Assembly: GCF_022370635.2 (NCBI RefSeq)
Contig: NZ_CP092362.2
Span: 4,836,001-4,900,000 of the forward strand
Source: Mycolicibacterium crocinum
GTDB taxonomy: Bacteria; Actinomycetota; Actinomycetes; Mycobacteriales; Mycobacteriaceae
Direction of reading: 5' to 3'
DNA length: 64,000 nt
Part shown: positions 16,686 to 24,782 of the stretch, piece after piece
Layout of the letters: each line of letters opens with the position of its first letter
Numbering within the stretch: position 1 is the first letter of the stretch
The notes under the pieces: generated by a model
What the model was told of the DNA's origin: nothing
The model's database searches: none
Seen by the model: only the letters and a program-made list of their open reading frames with translations
Position numbers and translations under genes: made by a program

Positions 16686-17666
16686 GTGGGCACGGACTGG
16701 ACCGACAACCGTAAAAACCTGATGCTCTTCTCGGGCCGCGCGCACCCGGAGCTGGCCGAACAGGTCGCCAAAGAGCTCGACGTTCAGGTCACCGCGCAGA
16801 CCGCACGAGACTTCGCCAACGGCGAGATCTTCGTCCGCTTCGACGAATCGGTTCGCGGCTGCGACGCCTTCGTCCTGCAGTCCCATCCCGCGCCGCTGAA
16901 CAAGTGGCTGATGGAACAGCTGATCATGATCGATGCGCTCAAGCGCGGTAGCGCCAAGCGGATCACGGCGATCCTGCCGTTCTATCCCTACGCCCGCCAG
17001 GACAAGAAGCACCGCGGCCGCGAGCCCATCTCCGCCCGCCTGGTCGCCGACCTCTACAAGACCGCGGGCGCGGACCGCATCGTCACCGTCGACCTGCACA
17101 CCGACCAGATTCAGGGCTTCTTCGACGGGCCGGTCGACCACATGCGGGCCCAGCCGCTGCTGACCGGCTACATCCGGGACAACTACAACTGCGAGAACGT
17201 CGTCGTGGTCTCGCCGGACTCGGGCCGGGTGCGCGTTGCCGAGAAGTGGGCCGATGCCCTCGGCGGCACCCCGCTGGCGTTCATCCACAAGACTCGCGAC
17301 CCGAAGGTCCCCAACCAGGTGAAGTCGAACCGGGTGGTCGGTGATGTGGCGGGCAAGACCTGCGTGCTGACCGACGACATGATCGACACCGGCGGCACCA
17401 TCGCCGGTGCGGTCAAGCTGCTGCACGACGACGGCGCCAAGGACGTCATCATCGCCGCCACCCACGGCGTGCTGTCGGACCCGGCGCGCGAGCGACTGGC
17501 CGACAGCGGTGCGCGCGAGGTGATCGTCACCAACACCCTGCCGATCGACGAGGCCAAGCGGTTCCCGCAGCTGACCGTGCTGTCGATCGCGCCGCTGCTG
17601 GCCAGCACCATCCGCGCGGTGTTCGAAAACGGTTCGGTCACAGGTCTTTTCGACGGAGACGCGTAG
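16686..17666 (+). CDS. prsA: Ribose-phosphate pyrophosphokinase
   Basis: PRPP synthetase makes 5-phosphoribosyl-1-pyrophosphate from ribose-5-phosphate and ATP. The product feeds nucleotide, His and Trp synthesis and, in mycobacteria, the decaprenyl-phosphoribose precursor of arabinan. It has 326 residues, standard length. Motifs include the ATP/flexible-loop region YPYARQDKKHRGREP (about 97-111), the metal site VDLHTDQIQGFF, and the PRPP-binding loop VLTDDMIDTGGT (about 227-238). GTG start at 16686. The next gene begins at the base after its stop, so prsA, the ArsC-like gene and lpqT probably form one operon. Confidence 0.97.
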   Translation: MGTDWTDNRKNLMLFSGRAHPELAEQVAKELDVQVTAQTARDFANGEIFVRFDESVRGCDAFVLQSHPAPLNKWLMEQLIMIDALKRGSAKRITAILPFYPYARQDKKHRGREPISARLVADLYKTAGADRIVTVDLHTDQIQGFFDGPVDHMRAQPLLTGYIRDNYNCENVVVVSPDSGRVRVAEKWADALGGTPLAFIHKTRDPKVPNQVKSNRVVGDVAGKTCVLTDDMIDTGGTIAGAVKLLHDDGAKDVIIAATHGVLSDPARERLADSGAREVIVTNTLPIDEAKRFPQLTVLSIAPLLASTIRAVFENGSVTGLFDGDA

Positions 17667-18008
17667 TTGTCAAGCACCATCTATCACAACCCGCGCTGCA
17701 GTACGTCCCGTAAGACCCTGGACCTGTTGCGCGACAACGGGATTCAGCCGGAGATCGTCGAGTACCTCAAGACGCCGCCGTCGCGCGCCGAGATCGCCAA
17801 ACTGATCGCCGACGCCGGCATCGACGTACGCACCGCGGTGCGCAAGCGCGAATCGCTGTACACCGAGCTGAATCTCGCCGAGGCCAGTGACGACGAGCTG
17901 TTGGATGCCATGGCAGCCAACCCGATTCTCATCGAGCGGCCGTTCGTGGTGACGCCCAAGGGCACTCGGTTGGCCCGACCGATCGAATCGGTACACGAAA
18001 TTCTGTGA
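17667..18008 (+). CDS. ArsC/Spx-family thioredoxin-fold reductase
   Basis: A 113-residue protein of the ArsC/YffB family. The N-terminal thioredoxin-fold segment IYHNPRCSTSRKTLDLL contains the single active-site Cys (residue 11) followed by TSRKT, typical of glutaredoxin- or mycothiol-linked arsenate-reductase-like enzymes. The basic residues FVVTPKGTRLARP near the C-terminus match the oxyanion-site region. The start is TTG at 17667, immediately after the prsA stop; no other start would keep the N-terminal strand. No arsenic-resistance genes lie nearby, so a true arsenate role is doubtful. Confidence 0.85.
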   Translation: MSSTIYHNPRCSTSRKTLDLLRDNGIQPEIVEYLKTPPSRAEIAKLIADAGIDVRTAVRKRESLYTELNLAEASDDELLDAMAANPILIERPFVVTPKGTRLARPIESVHEIL

Positions 18009-18658
18009 GAGCGCGTCGCGCAGCCCTGTCCCTCACGCTGGCCATGACCGTGGCGGCGTGCGGGACGACGCCGCCGGACTACTCCTCGATCTGGAGCACA
18101 CCGGCCACCACCACGGCGAGCAGCCCCACCACATCGGCCAAGCCGCAGCCGATCGCCGAATACCTTTATGGCGCCGGTGTTATGGGTGAGCAGATCCCGC
18201 TGGACAAGCTCACCGACATCAGCGTGACACTGCCGCGGCCACCGGGCTGGACCAAATACAACAACTCGAACTTCTCGCCGGGCACCGAGGTGATCGCGAA
18301 GAACAACACCTATCCGACGGCGATGGTGATCGTGTTCAAGCTGACCGGCAACTTCGATGTGGGTGAGGCACTCAAGCACGCCAGCGTCGATGCCGAAATG
18401 TCGCAGAACTTCACCAAACTCAACGCCTCCACGGCCGATTTCAACGGATTCCCGTCCTCGATGATCGAGGGCAGTTACGACCTCAACGGCAAGCGCCTGC
18501 ACTCCTACAACCGGGTGGTGATCCCGGTGACGCCGGCGCCGGCCTTCCAGCGCTATCTGGTGCAGCTGACGGTGACCACGCTGGCCGACCAGGCCGCCGC
18601 GGCGTCCGACGATGTCGAGGCCATCATCAAGGGCTTCAGCGTCACGCTGAAGAAGTAG
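18005..18658 (+). CDS. lpqT: LpqT lipoprotein (LpqN/LpqT family)
   Basis: A 217-residue exported lipoprotein. The signal peptide ends in TVAAC with Cys19 as the lipidation site, followed by a Ser/Thr-rich linker and an LpqN-type domain (about 50-217; PRPPGWTKYNN near its start). The family is restricted to mycobacteria and relatives; other LpqN members have been linked to MmpL3/mycolate-export complexes, but the role here is not established. The GTG at 18005 overlaps the stop of the ArsC-like gene by four bases. Position next to prsA matches Rv1016c (lpqT). Confidence 0.88.
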   Translation: MRARRAALSLTLAMTVAACGTTPPDYSSIWSTPATTTASSPTTSAKPQPIAEYLYGAGVMGEQIPLDKLTDISVTLPRPPGWTKYNNSNFSPGTEVIAKNNTYPTAMVIVFKLTGNFDVGEALKHASVDAEMSQNFTKLNASTADFNGFPSSMIEGSYDLNGKRLHSYNRVVIPVTPAPAFQRYLVQLTVTTLADQAAAASDDVEAIIKGFSVTLKK

Positions 18659-18697
18659 CCCGCCCGCCTCGCGAGCGGTGACCCTAGAGTGATCGCC

Positions 18698-19564
18698 ATG
18701 AGTTGGACCGCCGCAGATCTGCCGTCGTTCGCCGGCCGCACCGTCATCGTCACCGGAGCCAACAGCGGGTTGGGTCTGGTCACCGCTCGCGAGCTGGCCC
18801 GGGTCGGCGCCCAGACGATCCTGGCGTGCCGCAACCAGAGCAAGGGCGCCGAAGCCGCCGCCACGATGACCGGTGACGTCGAGGTGCGCAGCCTCGACCT
18901 ACAGAGCTTGGCCTCGATCCGGGAATTCGCCGACGGTGTGGACAGCGTCGACGTCCTGATCAACAACGCCGGCATCATGGCGGTCCCCTATGCCGTCACC
19001 AAGGACGGCTTCGAGAGCCAGATCGGCACCAACCACCTGGGCCACTTCGCGCTGACCAACCTGCTGCTACCCAAGGTGACCGACCGCGTCGTCACGGTGT
19101 CGTCGTTCATGCACCTGCTGGGCAAGATCAGCCTCAAGGACCTGAACTGGAAGGCCCGGCCCTACTCGGCGTGGCTGGCGTACGGCCAGTCCAAACTCGC
19201 CAACCTGCTGTTCACCAGTGAGCTGCAGAAGCGCCTCGACGCGGTCGGGTCACCGCTGAAGTCCCACGCCGCCCATCCCGGCTACTCGGCCACCAACCTG
19301 CAGGGCCACACCGGCAACCGGTTCGGCACCAGGATCTGGGACACCGGCAATGCGGTCTTCGCCACCAGCCCCGACTTCGGTGCCCGGCAGACCCTGTACG
19401 CCGCGGCCGTGGACCTGCCCGGCAACAGCTTCATCGGTCCGAGGTTCGCCATGCGGGGGCCGACCGGTCAGTCACCGCGCAGCCCGCTGGCCCGCAATCA
19501 GGCCACCGCGACGGCGCTGTGGCGGCTGTCCGAGCAGCTCACGGGCATCGAATTTCCGCTCTGA
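18698..19564 (+). CDS. Short-chain dehydrogenase/reductase
   Basis: A 288-residue SDR with NAD(P) motif TGANSGLG (residues 19-26), the INNAGIMA segment, and a YGQSK active site (Tyr about 162). The sequence resembles the retinol dehydrogenase/protochlorophyllide-like oxidoreductases common in mycobacteria. The substrate is not known. The ATG at 18698 is preferred over an in-frame GTG nine bases upstream because the N-terminus MSWTAADLPSFAG is typical. It sits between lpqT and rplY, 39 bases after lpqT, and may be an insertion into the conserved order. Confidence 0.87.
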   Translation: MSWTAADLPSFAGRTVIVTGANSGLGLVTARELARVGAQTILACRNQSKGAEAAATMTGDVEVRSLDLQSLASIREFADGVDSVDVLINNAGIMAVPYAVTKDGFESQIGTNHLGHFALTNLLLPKVTDRVVTVSSFMHLLGKISLKDLNWKARPYSAWLAYGQSKLANLLFTSELQKRLDAVGSPLKSHAAHPGYSATNLQGHTGNRFGTRIWDTGNAVFATSPDFGARQTLYAAAVDLPGNSFIGPRFAMRGPTGQSPRSPLARNQATATALWRLSEQLTGIEFPL

Positions 19565-19603
19565 ACCCCTGATCGGCTACCCTGGGTTCCGCGTCACGGC
19601 GAG

Positions 19604-19618
19604 GGTGGTCCAGCCACC
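19604..19618 (+). other. Small hairpin in the rplY leader
   Basis: GGTGG (19604-19608) and CCACC (19614-19618) flank a five-base loop within the 135-base gap before rplY. It might be part of a leader structure for the ribosomal protein gene; there is no T-tract, so it is not a terminator. Nothing else was recognised in this gap. Confidence 0.25.
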
Positions 19619-19699
19619 GTTATCGACGAGGCTTCCTTTCATTGGTGCCTGCCTTAGCCGTGCGGAAGACCCGGACAAGGCAACACAGGAGCACCGATC

Positions 19700-20365
19700 A
19701 TGGCCAAGAACGCCACCAACAACCTCACCGCCGACGTGCGCGCAAAGACCGGCAAGGGCGCCTCGCGCCAGGCCCGTCGCGACGGCAAGGTTCCCGTCGT
19801 CCTGTACGGCCACGGTGCCGAGCCGCAGCACCTCGAGCTCAACGCCCACGACTACGCCGCCGTCCTGCGTAACGCCGGCACCAACGCGGTACTGACCCTG
19901 GACATCAATGGCAAGGAACAGCTGGCGCTGACCAAGGCCATCACCGTCCACCCGATCCGCCGCAACATCCAGCACGCCGATCTGCTGATCGTCCGCCGCG
20001 GCGAGAAGGTCAGCGTCGAGGTCAACGTGCATCTCGAGGGCGAAGCCGCCGCCGGCACTCTGGTCACCCAGGACGCCAACGCCATCCTCATCGAGGCCGA
20101 GGCGCTGTCCATCCCGGAGAGCCTGACCGTGTCGATCGAAGGCGCCGAAGAAGGCACCCAGATCACCGCAGGCCAGGTCGAGCTGCCGAAGGGCGTCACG
20201 CTGCTCAGCGATCCCGAGCTGCTGGTCGTCAACATCGTCACCGCCCCGTCGGCCGAGGAGCTGGAGTCCGAGGGCGGCGGCGAGTCGATCGAGGAGCAGG
20301 CCGCCGACGCTGCCGAGGCAGCCGAAGCCGCCGAGGGCGAGGGCGAGTCGGCCGAGGCCGAGTAA
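19700..20365 (+). CDS. rplY: Ribosomal protein bL25 (long CTC form)
   Basis: Large-subunit protein L25 of the CTC type, which binds 5S rRNA through its N-terminal domain (about 1-95; DVRAKTGKGASRQARRDGKV near the start). The 221 residues include the C-terminal TL5-type domain (about 96-190) and an acidic, low-complexity Glu/Ala tail. ATG start at 19700 with AGGAG at about 19688. It is followed after six bases by pth, an ordering shared with mycobacteria (Rv1015c-Rv1014c). The acidic tail is common in high-GC actinobacteria. Confidence 0.96.
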   Translation: MAKNATNNLTADVRAKTGKGASRQARRDGKVPVVLYGHGAEPQHLELNAHDYAAVLRNAGTNAVLTLDINGKEQLALTKAITVHPIRRNIQHADLLIVRRGEKVSVEVNVHLEGEAAAGTLVTQDANAILIEAEALSIPESLTVSIEGAEEGTQITAGQVELPKGVTLLSDPELLVVNIVTAPSAEELESEGGGESIEEQAADAAEAAEAAEGEGESAEAE

Positions 20366-20371
20366 GCCCGA

Positions 20372-20947
20372 ATGGCCGATCCCCTGTTGGTTGTCGGCCT
20401 CGGCAACCCGGGTCCGCAGTACGCCAAGACCCGGCACAACCTCGGCTTCATGGTGGCCGACGTGCTGGCGGCCCGCATGGGCGGACAGTTCAAGGTGCAC
20501 AAGCGTTCCGGTGCGGAGATCGTGACCGGCCGACTGGCGCACCGTCCCGTCGTGCTGGCCAAACCGCGCACCTACATGAACGAGTCGGGGCGCCAGGTGG
20601 GGCCGTTGGCGAAGTTCTACTCGGTCATGCCGGCCGACATCATCGTCATCCACGATGAGCTCGACATCGACTTCGGCCGGATCCGGCTGAAGCTCGGTGG
20701 CGGCGAGGGCGGCCACAACGGTCTGCGATCGGTGGCGAACTCGATGGGCACCAAGAACTTTCAGCGGGTCCGCATCGGCGTCGGCCGGCCGCCGGGACGT
20801 AAGGACCCGGCAGCGTTCGTCCTGGAGCCGTTCACCGCCGCCGAGCGCGCGGAGGTCCCGGCGATCTGCGAGCAGGCCGCCGATGCTACCGAGCTGCTGA
20901 TCGAGGTCGGGCTGGAGACGGCCCAGAATCAGGTGCACGCCTGGTAG
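20372..20947 (+). CDS. pth: Peptidyl-tRNA hydrolase
   Basis: Pth cleaves peptidyl-tRNA released by stalled ribosomes, recycling tRNA. The 191 residues are standard. Motifs visible are GLGNPGPQYAKTRHNLGF with the catalytic His at about residue 22, the YMNESG segment, HDELDIDFGRIRLKLGGG with the catalytic Asp, and GHNGLRS. ATG start at 20372, six bases after rplY. The 3' end overlaps the convergent DUF998-like gene by 62 bases. Confidence 0.97.
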   Translation: MADPLLVVGLGNPGPQYAKTRHNLGFMVADVLAARMGGQFKVHKRSGAEIVTGRLAHRPVVLAKPRTYMNESGRQVGPLAKFYSVMPADIIVIHDELDIDFGRIRLKLGGGEGGHNGLRSVANSMGTKNFQRVRIGVGRPPGRKDPAAFVLEPFTAAERAEVPAICEQAADATELLIEVGLETAQNQVHAW

Positions 20948-21563
20948 GGGCTGCCAGCCACACCCCGAGCGCAACTAGCGCGGCCACCTCGAATCCGGCG
21001 ATCCCACGTTCGACCACTCCAAGCGGGATCAGCGTCCACCACCGTTGACCCGTGACGAGACCGATCGCGATGGCTCCGAATAGCACGGAGAGCCAACCGA
21101 TTCCGACGACCGTGAGCCATCTGGCCACCCGCACGGCGGCACTGTCCCGGCCCCGGGCGATCAGCAACACCGCCACCGGGAGCGCGACGAACGCGACCAG
21201 GGTCGCGTAGCGGTGCACGGTGCCGGACAGACTCGGACCGGTGACCCAGTTGTGCTTGGGGAAGGCGACGATCGCCAGCAGGGCCACCACCCACAGCATC
21301 ATCAACACCGACGGTGCCGACCATAGCCGGACCCGGCCTGCGCGGATCAGGCCATACAGGAGTGCCGCCGAGGCCACCGCCAGAATCAGCACGGCTGCGA
21401 CGAAAGCCGCACTGCCAGTGGTGTAGACATACTCCGAGATGGTCGCCGAGCGCAGTTCCCGGCCGCGGGTGTGCCGGCCGCCGACCGTGGCGTCGAGCCC
21501 GAGCACCACGACTATCGCCAGCGCCGAACCGACAACACCGACCCAGCCGAGGGCGCGCACCAT
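20886..21563 (-). CDS. DUF998-like integral membrane protein
   Basis: A 225-residue membrane protein with six or so hydrophobic segments (about 4-22, 48-70, 80-100, 118-137, 148-168 and 185-205). The pattern, including SEYVYT after the first helix and HRYATLVAF in the fourth, resembles DUF998 proteins of actinobacteria; function unknown. The GTG or ATG near 21563 begins MVRALGWVGV. The final 62 bases overlap convergently with pth, and the C-terminal tail they encode is polar and Pro/Arg-rich. Confidence 0.75.
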   Translation of the reverse strand: MVRALGWVGVVGSALAIVVVLGLDATVGGRHTRGRELRSATISEYVYTTGSAAFVAAVLILAVASAALLYGLIRAGRVRLWSAPSVLMMLWVVALLAIVAFPKHNWVTGPSLSGTVHRYATLVAFVALPVAVLLIARGRDSAAVRVARWLTVVGIGWLSVLFGAIAIGLVTGQRWWTLIPLGVVERGIAGFEVAALVALGVWLAAPTRRAPDSGPSPARPRSAAR

Positions 21564-21572
21564 CGAACCAGC

Positions 21573-22592
21573 CTACGCGCGACCGCGTATCCCCGAGTCG
21601 ACGACCTTGACCGGTTTATGCGGGTAGCGCCGCTCCGCGTGTTCCTTGGCCGCGGAATTCGGCAGCACGTAAAGGGTTTCGACCTTCTCCTGCAGCGGCC
21701 GCAACACCAGGTTCATGAATGCCTTGCGGTCGTCGAGGTAGGGCTCGATGACGTCCTCACCGGCCGGGCAGACCGCCAGGCAGTAGGCCGCCTTGTAGTT
21801 CGCCTTGAAAGACAGGCTCTGCCACATCGATGCGTTCTCCGAATCGGTGACGCGCGAACGGAAGTCGTCGGCATCCTCGCTGTCGGCGATCGTCTGCACC
21901 CAGTCGGTGAACCCACCCATGAACTCCCGGTAGTTGTGCACCGAGCAGGCGACGAAGTCGAACGCGCCGTCCTTCTTGATGGCTCCGACGGGACAGGCCG
22001 CGACACAGAGCTTGCATTCCAGGCACGGTGAATAGTCCAGTGGTGCACCGTAACTGCTGACCGGGGTGTCGACGAGGATGGTGGCCAGCAGGATGAAGTT
22101 GCCGAACTTCGGGTGGATGACGTTGCGATGGATGCCCATCACACCCAGACCGGCGGCCACCGCGACGGGCTTGTGCGCGACCACCCAGATCCGGCCCGGA
22201 TAGCGGTCCATCTCCATCGGGAACGTGGCCGACGGATTCAGCGCCCGATGACCGGCATCCTCTAAAGCGCGGGTGATGCGGTGCGCGGCCTCGTTGATGA
22301 CTTCCCCGCTGCGGTGGAACTCCTGGTTCGCCACGCTGCGCGCGACCGAGCGCACATTGTCGCGGTTCATCCGGACCACCAGCGAGATATAGGTCCTCGT
22401 CCCGGGCAGGGCGGCTTCGACATGCTCGCGCTCGCTCGCCAGGTCGGGGTTGTCGACGCTGGCGAACGCGACGTCATCGGCCCCCGCCGCCAGACACAGC
22501 TCGCGCAACCACTCGGCGTCGATCACTGCGGCCCGCTGCTGGCGCTGCCGGGCACGCACGGCCCGCACGGTCGGATGGTCGGCGATGTTCAT
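21573..22592 (-). CDS. Dicluster 4Fe-4S protein, QueG/reductive-dehalogenase relative
   Basis: A 339-residue predicted cytoplasmic iron-sulphur protein. The C-terminal half has a classical CLECKLCVAACP cluster motif and a second set of cysteines (ACSVHNY and YCLAVCPAGED). The N-terminal half (about 60-190) resembles the corrinoid-binding part of epoxyqueuosine reductase and reductive dehalogenases. It is not a clear QueG: the second cluster lacks the usual CxxC spacing. The ATG at 22592 (MNIADHPTV) is chosen because a -10/-35 pair ends only eight bases upstream; a longer reading to 22646 would run through that promoter. Divergent from the transporter gene at 22770. Confidence 0.75.
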   Translation of the reverse strand: MNIADHPTVRAVRARQRQQRAAVIDAEWLRELCLAAGADDVAFASVDNPDLASEREHVEAALPGTRTYISLVVRMNRDNVRSVARSVANQEFHRSGEVINEAAHRITRALEDAGHRALNPSATFPMEMDRYPGRIWVVAHKPVAVAAGLGVMGIHRNVIHPKFGNFILLATILVDTPVSSYGAPLDYSPCLECKLCVAACPVGAIKKDGAFDFVACSVHNYREFMGGFTDWVQTIADSEDADDFRSRVTDSENASMWQSLSFKANYKAAYCLAVCPAGEDVIEPYLDDRKAFMNLVLRPLQEKVETLYVLPNSAAKEHAERRYPHKPVKVVDSGIRGRA

Positions 22593-22600
22593 ACCTGAGT

Positions 22601-22629
22601 ACAGTACCCCATACTTAGCTAGGTGGTCA
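22601..22629 (-). promoter_or_regulatory. Promoter for a leaderless transcript of the Fe-S gene
   Basis: On the minus strand TGACCA (22624-22629) and TACTGT (22601-22606) are spaced by 17 bases. Only eight bases separate the -10 element from the ATG at 22592, so the mRNA would be leaderless, a common arrangement in mycobacteria. The -10 overlaps a GTACxGTAC palindrome (22599-22607) that could be an operator. Confidence 0.45.
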
Positions 22630-22674
22630 TGCGTGATCCATCCCACGCCACCACGCGGAATATTCGTTACCTAT

Positions 22675-22689
22675 GTAAAGTTGTTTTAC
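22675..22689 (+). promoter_or_regulatory. Inverted repeat, candidate operator
   Basis: GTAAA and TTTAC form a perfect 5-base inverted repeat around GTTGT, 81 bases before the transporter start in the 177-base divergent gap. The overlapping GTTACCTATGTAAAG adds a second, imperfect pair. This could bind a repressor, but no regulator gene is adjacent. Confidence 0.3.
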
Positions 22690-22769
22690 GCCATGCTCTG
22701 TCTCCCCGCGCCCCAGCTTCTGTCGGCAGCGCAGCCCGCTCATTCAGCGGGGAAGGGAGGACTGAGCTG

Positions 22770-24782
22770 ATGCGCCAGGGCCCGTTGGCCGGACGCTATC
22801 CGGCCGTGGCCGCGATGGTCACCCTCGCCCTGATCCCCTACCTGGCGTTGTCCGCCGCGCTCGATCCGCTGGTCCCGATCATCTCCGAGCAACTGCACAT
22901 GACGACGCAGACGCTGGCCCTGAGTTCGGGTCTGGGCAACGCCGCCTACGCCGTGGGCACCGTGCTCGCCGTGCAGTTCGCACAACACCTTCCGCAGCGA
23001 CGCATGCTGCTGGTGTACGCCGTGGTCCTCGTCGTCGGCTCCGTGATCGCCGCCGCCGCACCGAATGCGACGGCGTTCATCGCCGGCCACGTCCTGCAGG
23101 GTCTGGCGACGAGCATGTTGTTGATCGCAGCCGCCCCGCCACTCACGATCGGCTTTCCGCGGGAGAAGCTCCGCAATACCGCGGTCATCATGAACATGTG
23201 CGTGTTCGGCGCTGTCGCACTGGGCCCGTTCATCGGCGGCGTGCAGGCCGAGGCACACGCCTGGCGGCCGCTGTTCTGGATTGTCGCGGCCGTCGCGCTC
23301 CTTGCTCTCATCCTGGCGGCGCTCACGTTCGACGATGCTCCGCCCGCGGACCCGCAGGCGCCACGCGACCTGAAGGCGATCGCGCTCGCGACCGTCGGAT
23401 GCACGGCCGCGTTCGTCGGCGCGGCGCAGCTGACCACCCACGAGATCTCCGACTTCGCCGTCACCGCACCGATGTTCGGCGGTCTGGCGCTGATCCTGAC
23501 ACTGATCGTCTACCAGTTCCGCGCGCGGCGCCCGCTGTTGACCATCCGGACGATGTTGACAAGCGCGATCCCGGTGGCGGGCGTCGGTGTCGCACTGTTC
23601 GCCGCGGCGGCCTCGATCGCCGCAACCGCGCTGACGGCATCGGTGTTCATGCAGCACTTCAGCCCGGTCCACGTCGGTCTCATCTATCTGCCGGAACTCG
23701 GCGGCGCGGTCGTCATGGCCGTGGTGTTCGGCGCCGTCATCACCCGCCGCGGCATGCACTTCCTGCCCCTGGTCGGCATGGCTCTGCTGGCCGCCGGCAT
23801 CGCGTTCTTCATGGCGTCCCTGCCCGCGAATGTGCCACTCGCCCTTGTCGGTTCGGCACTGACCGGATTGGCACTGGGCGCCACCGTCGCACCGGCGTTG
23901 TTCGTCGCCGGGTTCTCGCTGCAGTCCAACAGTCTGCAGCGGGTGTTCGCAATCATCGAATTGCTGCGCGCCGTCGCGGCATTCATGGTGGCCCCGATTT
24001 TCGCGCACCTCGCGACGCGATACTCCGGCGACCTCGTGGAAGGCACCGGCATCGCGCTGTGGGTCGGATTCGCGCTCGCGATCGGCGGTGCGGTGTTCGG
24101 TGTCGCGGTCTACGCGCTCAGCGGAGCCCGGCCCCAGACACCGGATCTCGACGAGTTCTTGGACGGCGACTCCCCCGCCTGGTATTCGCCACCGCTGCTG
24201 GCACGGCTGCGCGGCCTGCCGTCGGCAGCCCCGGTCCCGGCACCGCGAGCGGCACCGGCCGCACATCGTCACCCATCGCAACCGAGCGGGCCGGTGCTGT
24301 TCGCCTATGATGGCTCCGATCTCGCGCGGCATGCGATTTCCCAAGCCGCCCAGCAACTTTCGCCGTACCGTCACGCTGTCGTCGTCTGCGTGTGGCAGCC
24401 CGTCGACGTCGGCTTCACGCCATGCGACAGCCAGCCCTTCGACTCCGATCGGGCCAGCCAGGTCCGTCAGGCCGCCGAACAGACCGCCGAGCATGGCGCC
24501 GCACTGGCCCGTGCCGCCGGATTCGAGTCGTGCAGCCTGGCGATCGAAGCGGCGCCGACCTGGAAGGGCATCGTCGAAGCCGCGCATGAGCACCGCGCCA
24601 GCATGATCGTGCTGGGTCCGCATCGGCGCAACGGTCTGCTCGGTCACCTGCACGGCAGCGTCGCGGCGGCCGTGGTGTCGCACACCGACATCCCGGTCCT
24701 GCTCGTCCCCCAGCCGGCGGACGCCCCCGCCCACGAGAGGCCACCGATCCGTCGGGAAGCGGGAGTAGTCTCGGCGCGGTGA
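22770..24782 (+). CDS. MFS drug/solute exporter fused to a universal stress protein domain
   Basis: A 670-residue fusion. Residues about 10-480 form a major facilitator transporter with about 14 transmembrane helices (DHA2-like by helix number). A cytoplasmic linker (about 480-510) leads to a UspA domain (about 511-655) starting GPVLFAYDGSDLARHAI and ending with GPHRRNGLLGHLHGSV and HTDIPVLLVP. The Usp ATP-binding glycines are only partly kept (GxxR rather than GxxG, final GS present). The ATG at 22770 has GGGAGGA nine bases upstream; a GTG reading from 22623 is not needed. The stop overlaps the methyltransferase start by four bases. Substrate unknown; nucleotide sensing by the Usp tail is inference. 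Confidence 0.88.
   Translation: MRQGPLAGRYPAVAAMVTLALIPYLALSAALDPLVPIISEQLHMTTQTLALSSGLGNAAYAVGTVLAVQFAQHLPQRRMLLVYAVVLVVGSVIAAAAPNATAFIAGHVLQGLATSMLLIAAAPPLTIGFPREKLRNTAVIMNMCVFGAVALGPFIGGVQAEAHAWRPLFWIVAAVALLALILAALTFDDAPPADPQAPRDLKAIALATVGCTAAFVGAAQLTTHEISDFAVTAPMFGGLALILTLIVYQFRARRPLLTIRTMLTSAIPVAGVGVALFAAAASIAATALTASVFMQHFSPVHVGLIYLPELGGAVVMAVVFGAVITRRGMHFLPLVGMALLAAGIAFFMASLPANVPLALVGSALTGLALGATVAPALFVAGFSLQSNSLQRVFAIIELLRAVAAFMVAPIFAHLATRYSGDLVEGTGIALWVGFALAIGGAVFGVAVYALSGARPQTPDLDEFLDGDSPAWYSPPLLARLRGLPSAAPVPAPRAAPAAHRHPSQPSGPVLFAYDGSDLARHAISQAAQQLSPYRHAVVVCVWQPVDVGFTPCDSQPFDSDRASQVRQAAEQTAEHGAALARAAGFESCSLAIEAAPTWKGIVEAAHEHRASMIVLGPHRRNGLLGHLHGSVAAAVVSHTDIPVLLVPQPADAPAHERPPIRREAGVVSAR

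Noticed and set aside
17667..18008. Arsenate-resistance operon
   Set aside because: Only an ArsC-like fold is present; there is no arsR, arsB or acr gene, and the context is prsA-lpqT.
22740..24734. 664-residue open frame antisense to the transporter-Usp gene
   Set aside because: Composition is Arg/Gly/Asp/Gln-rich shadow sequence; the plus-strand gene has clear helices and a Usp domain.
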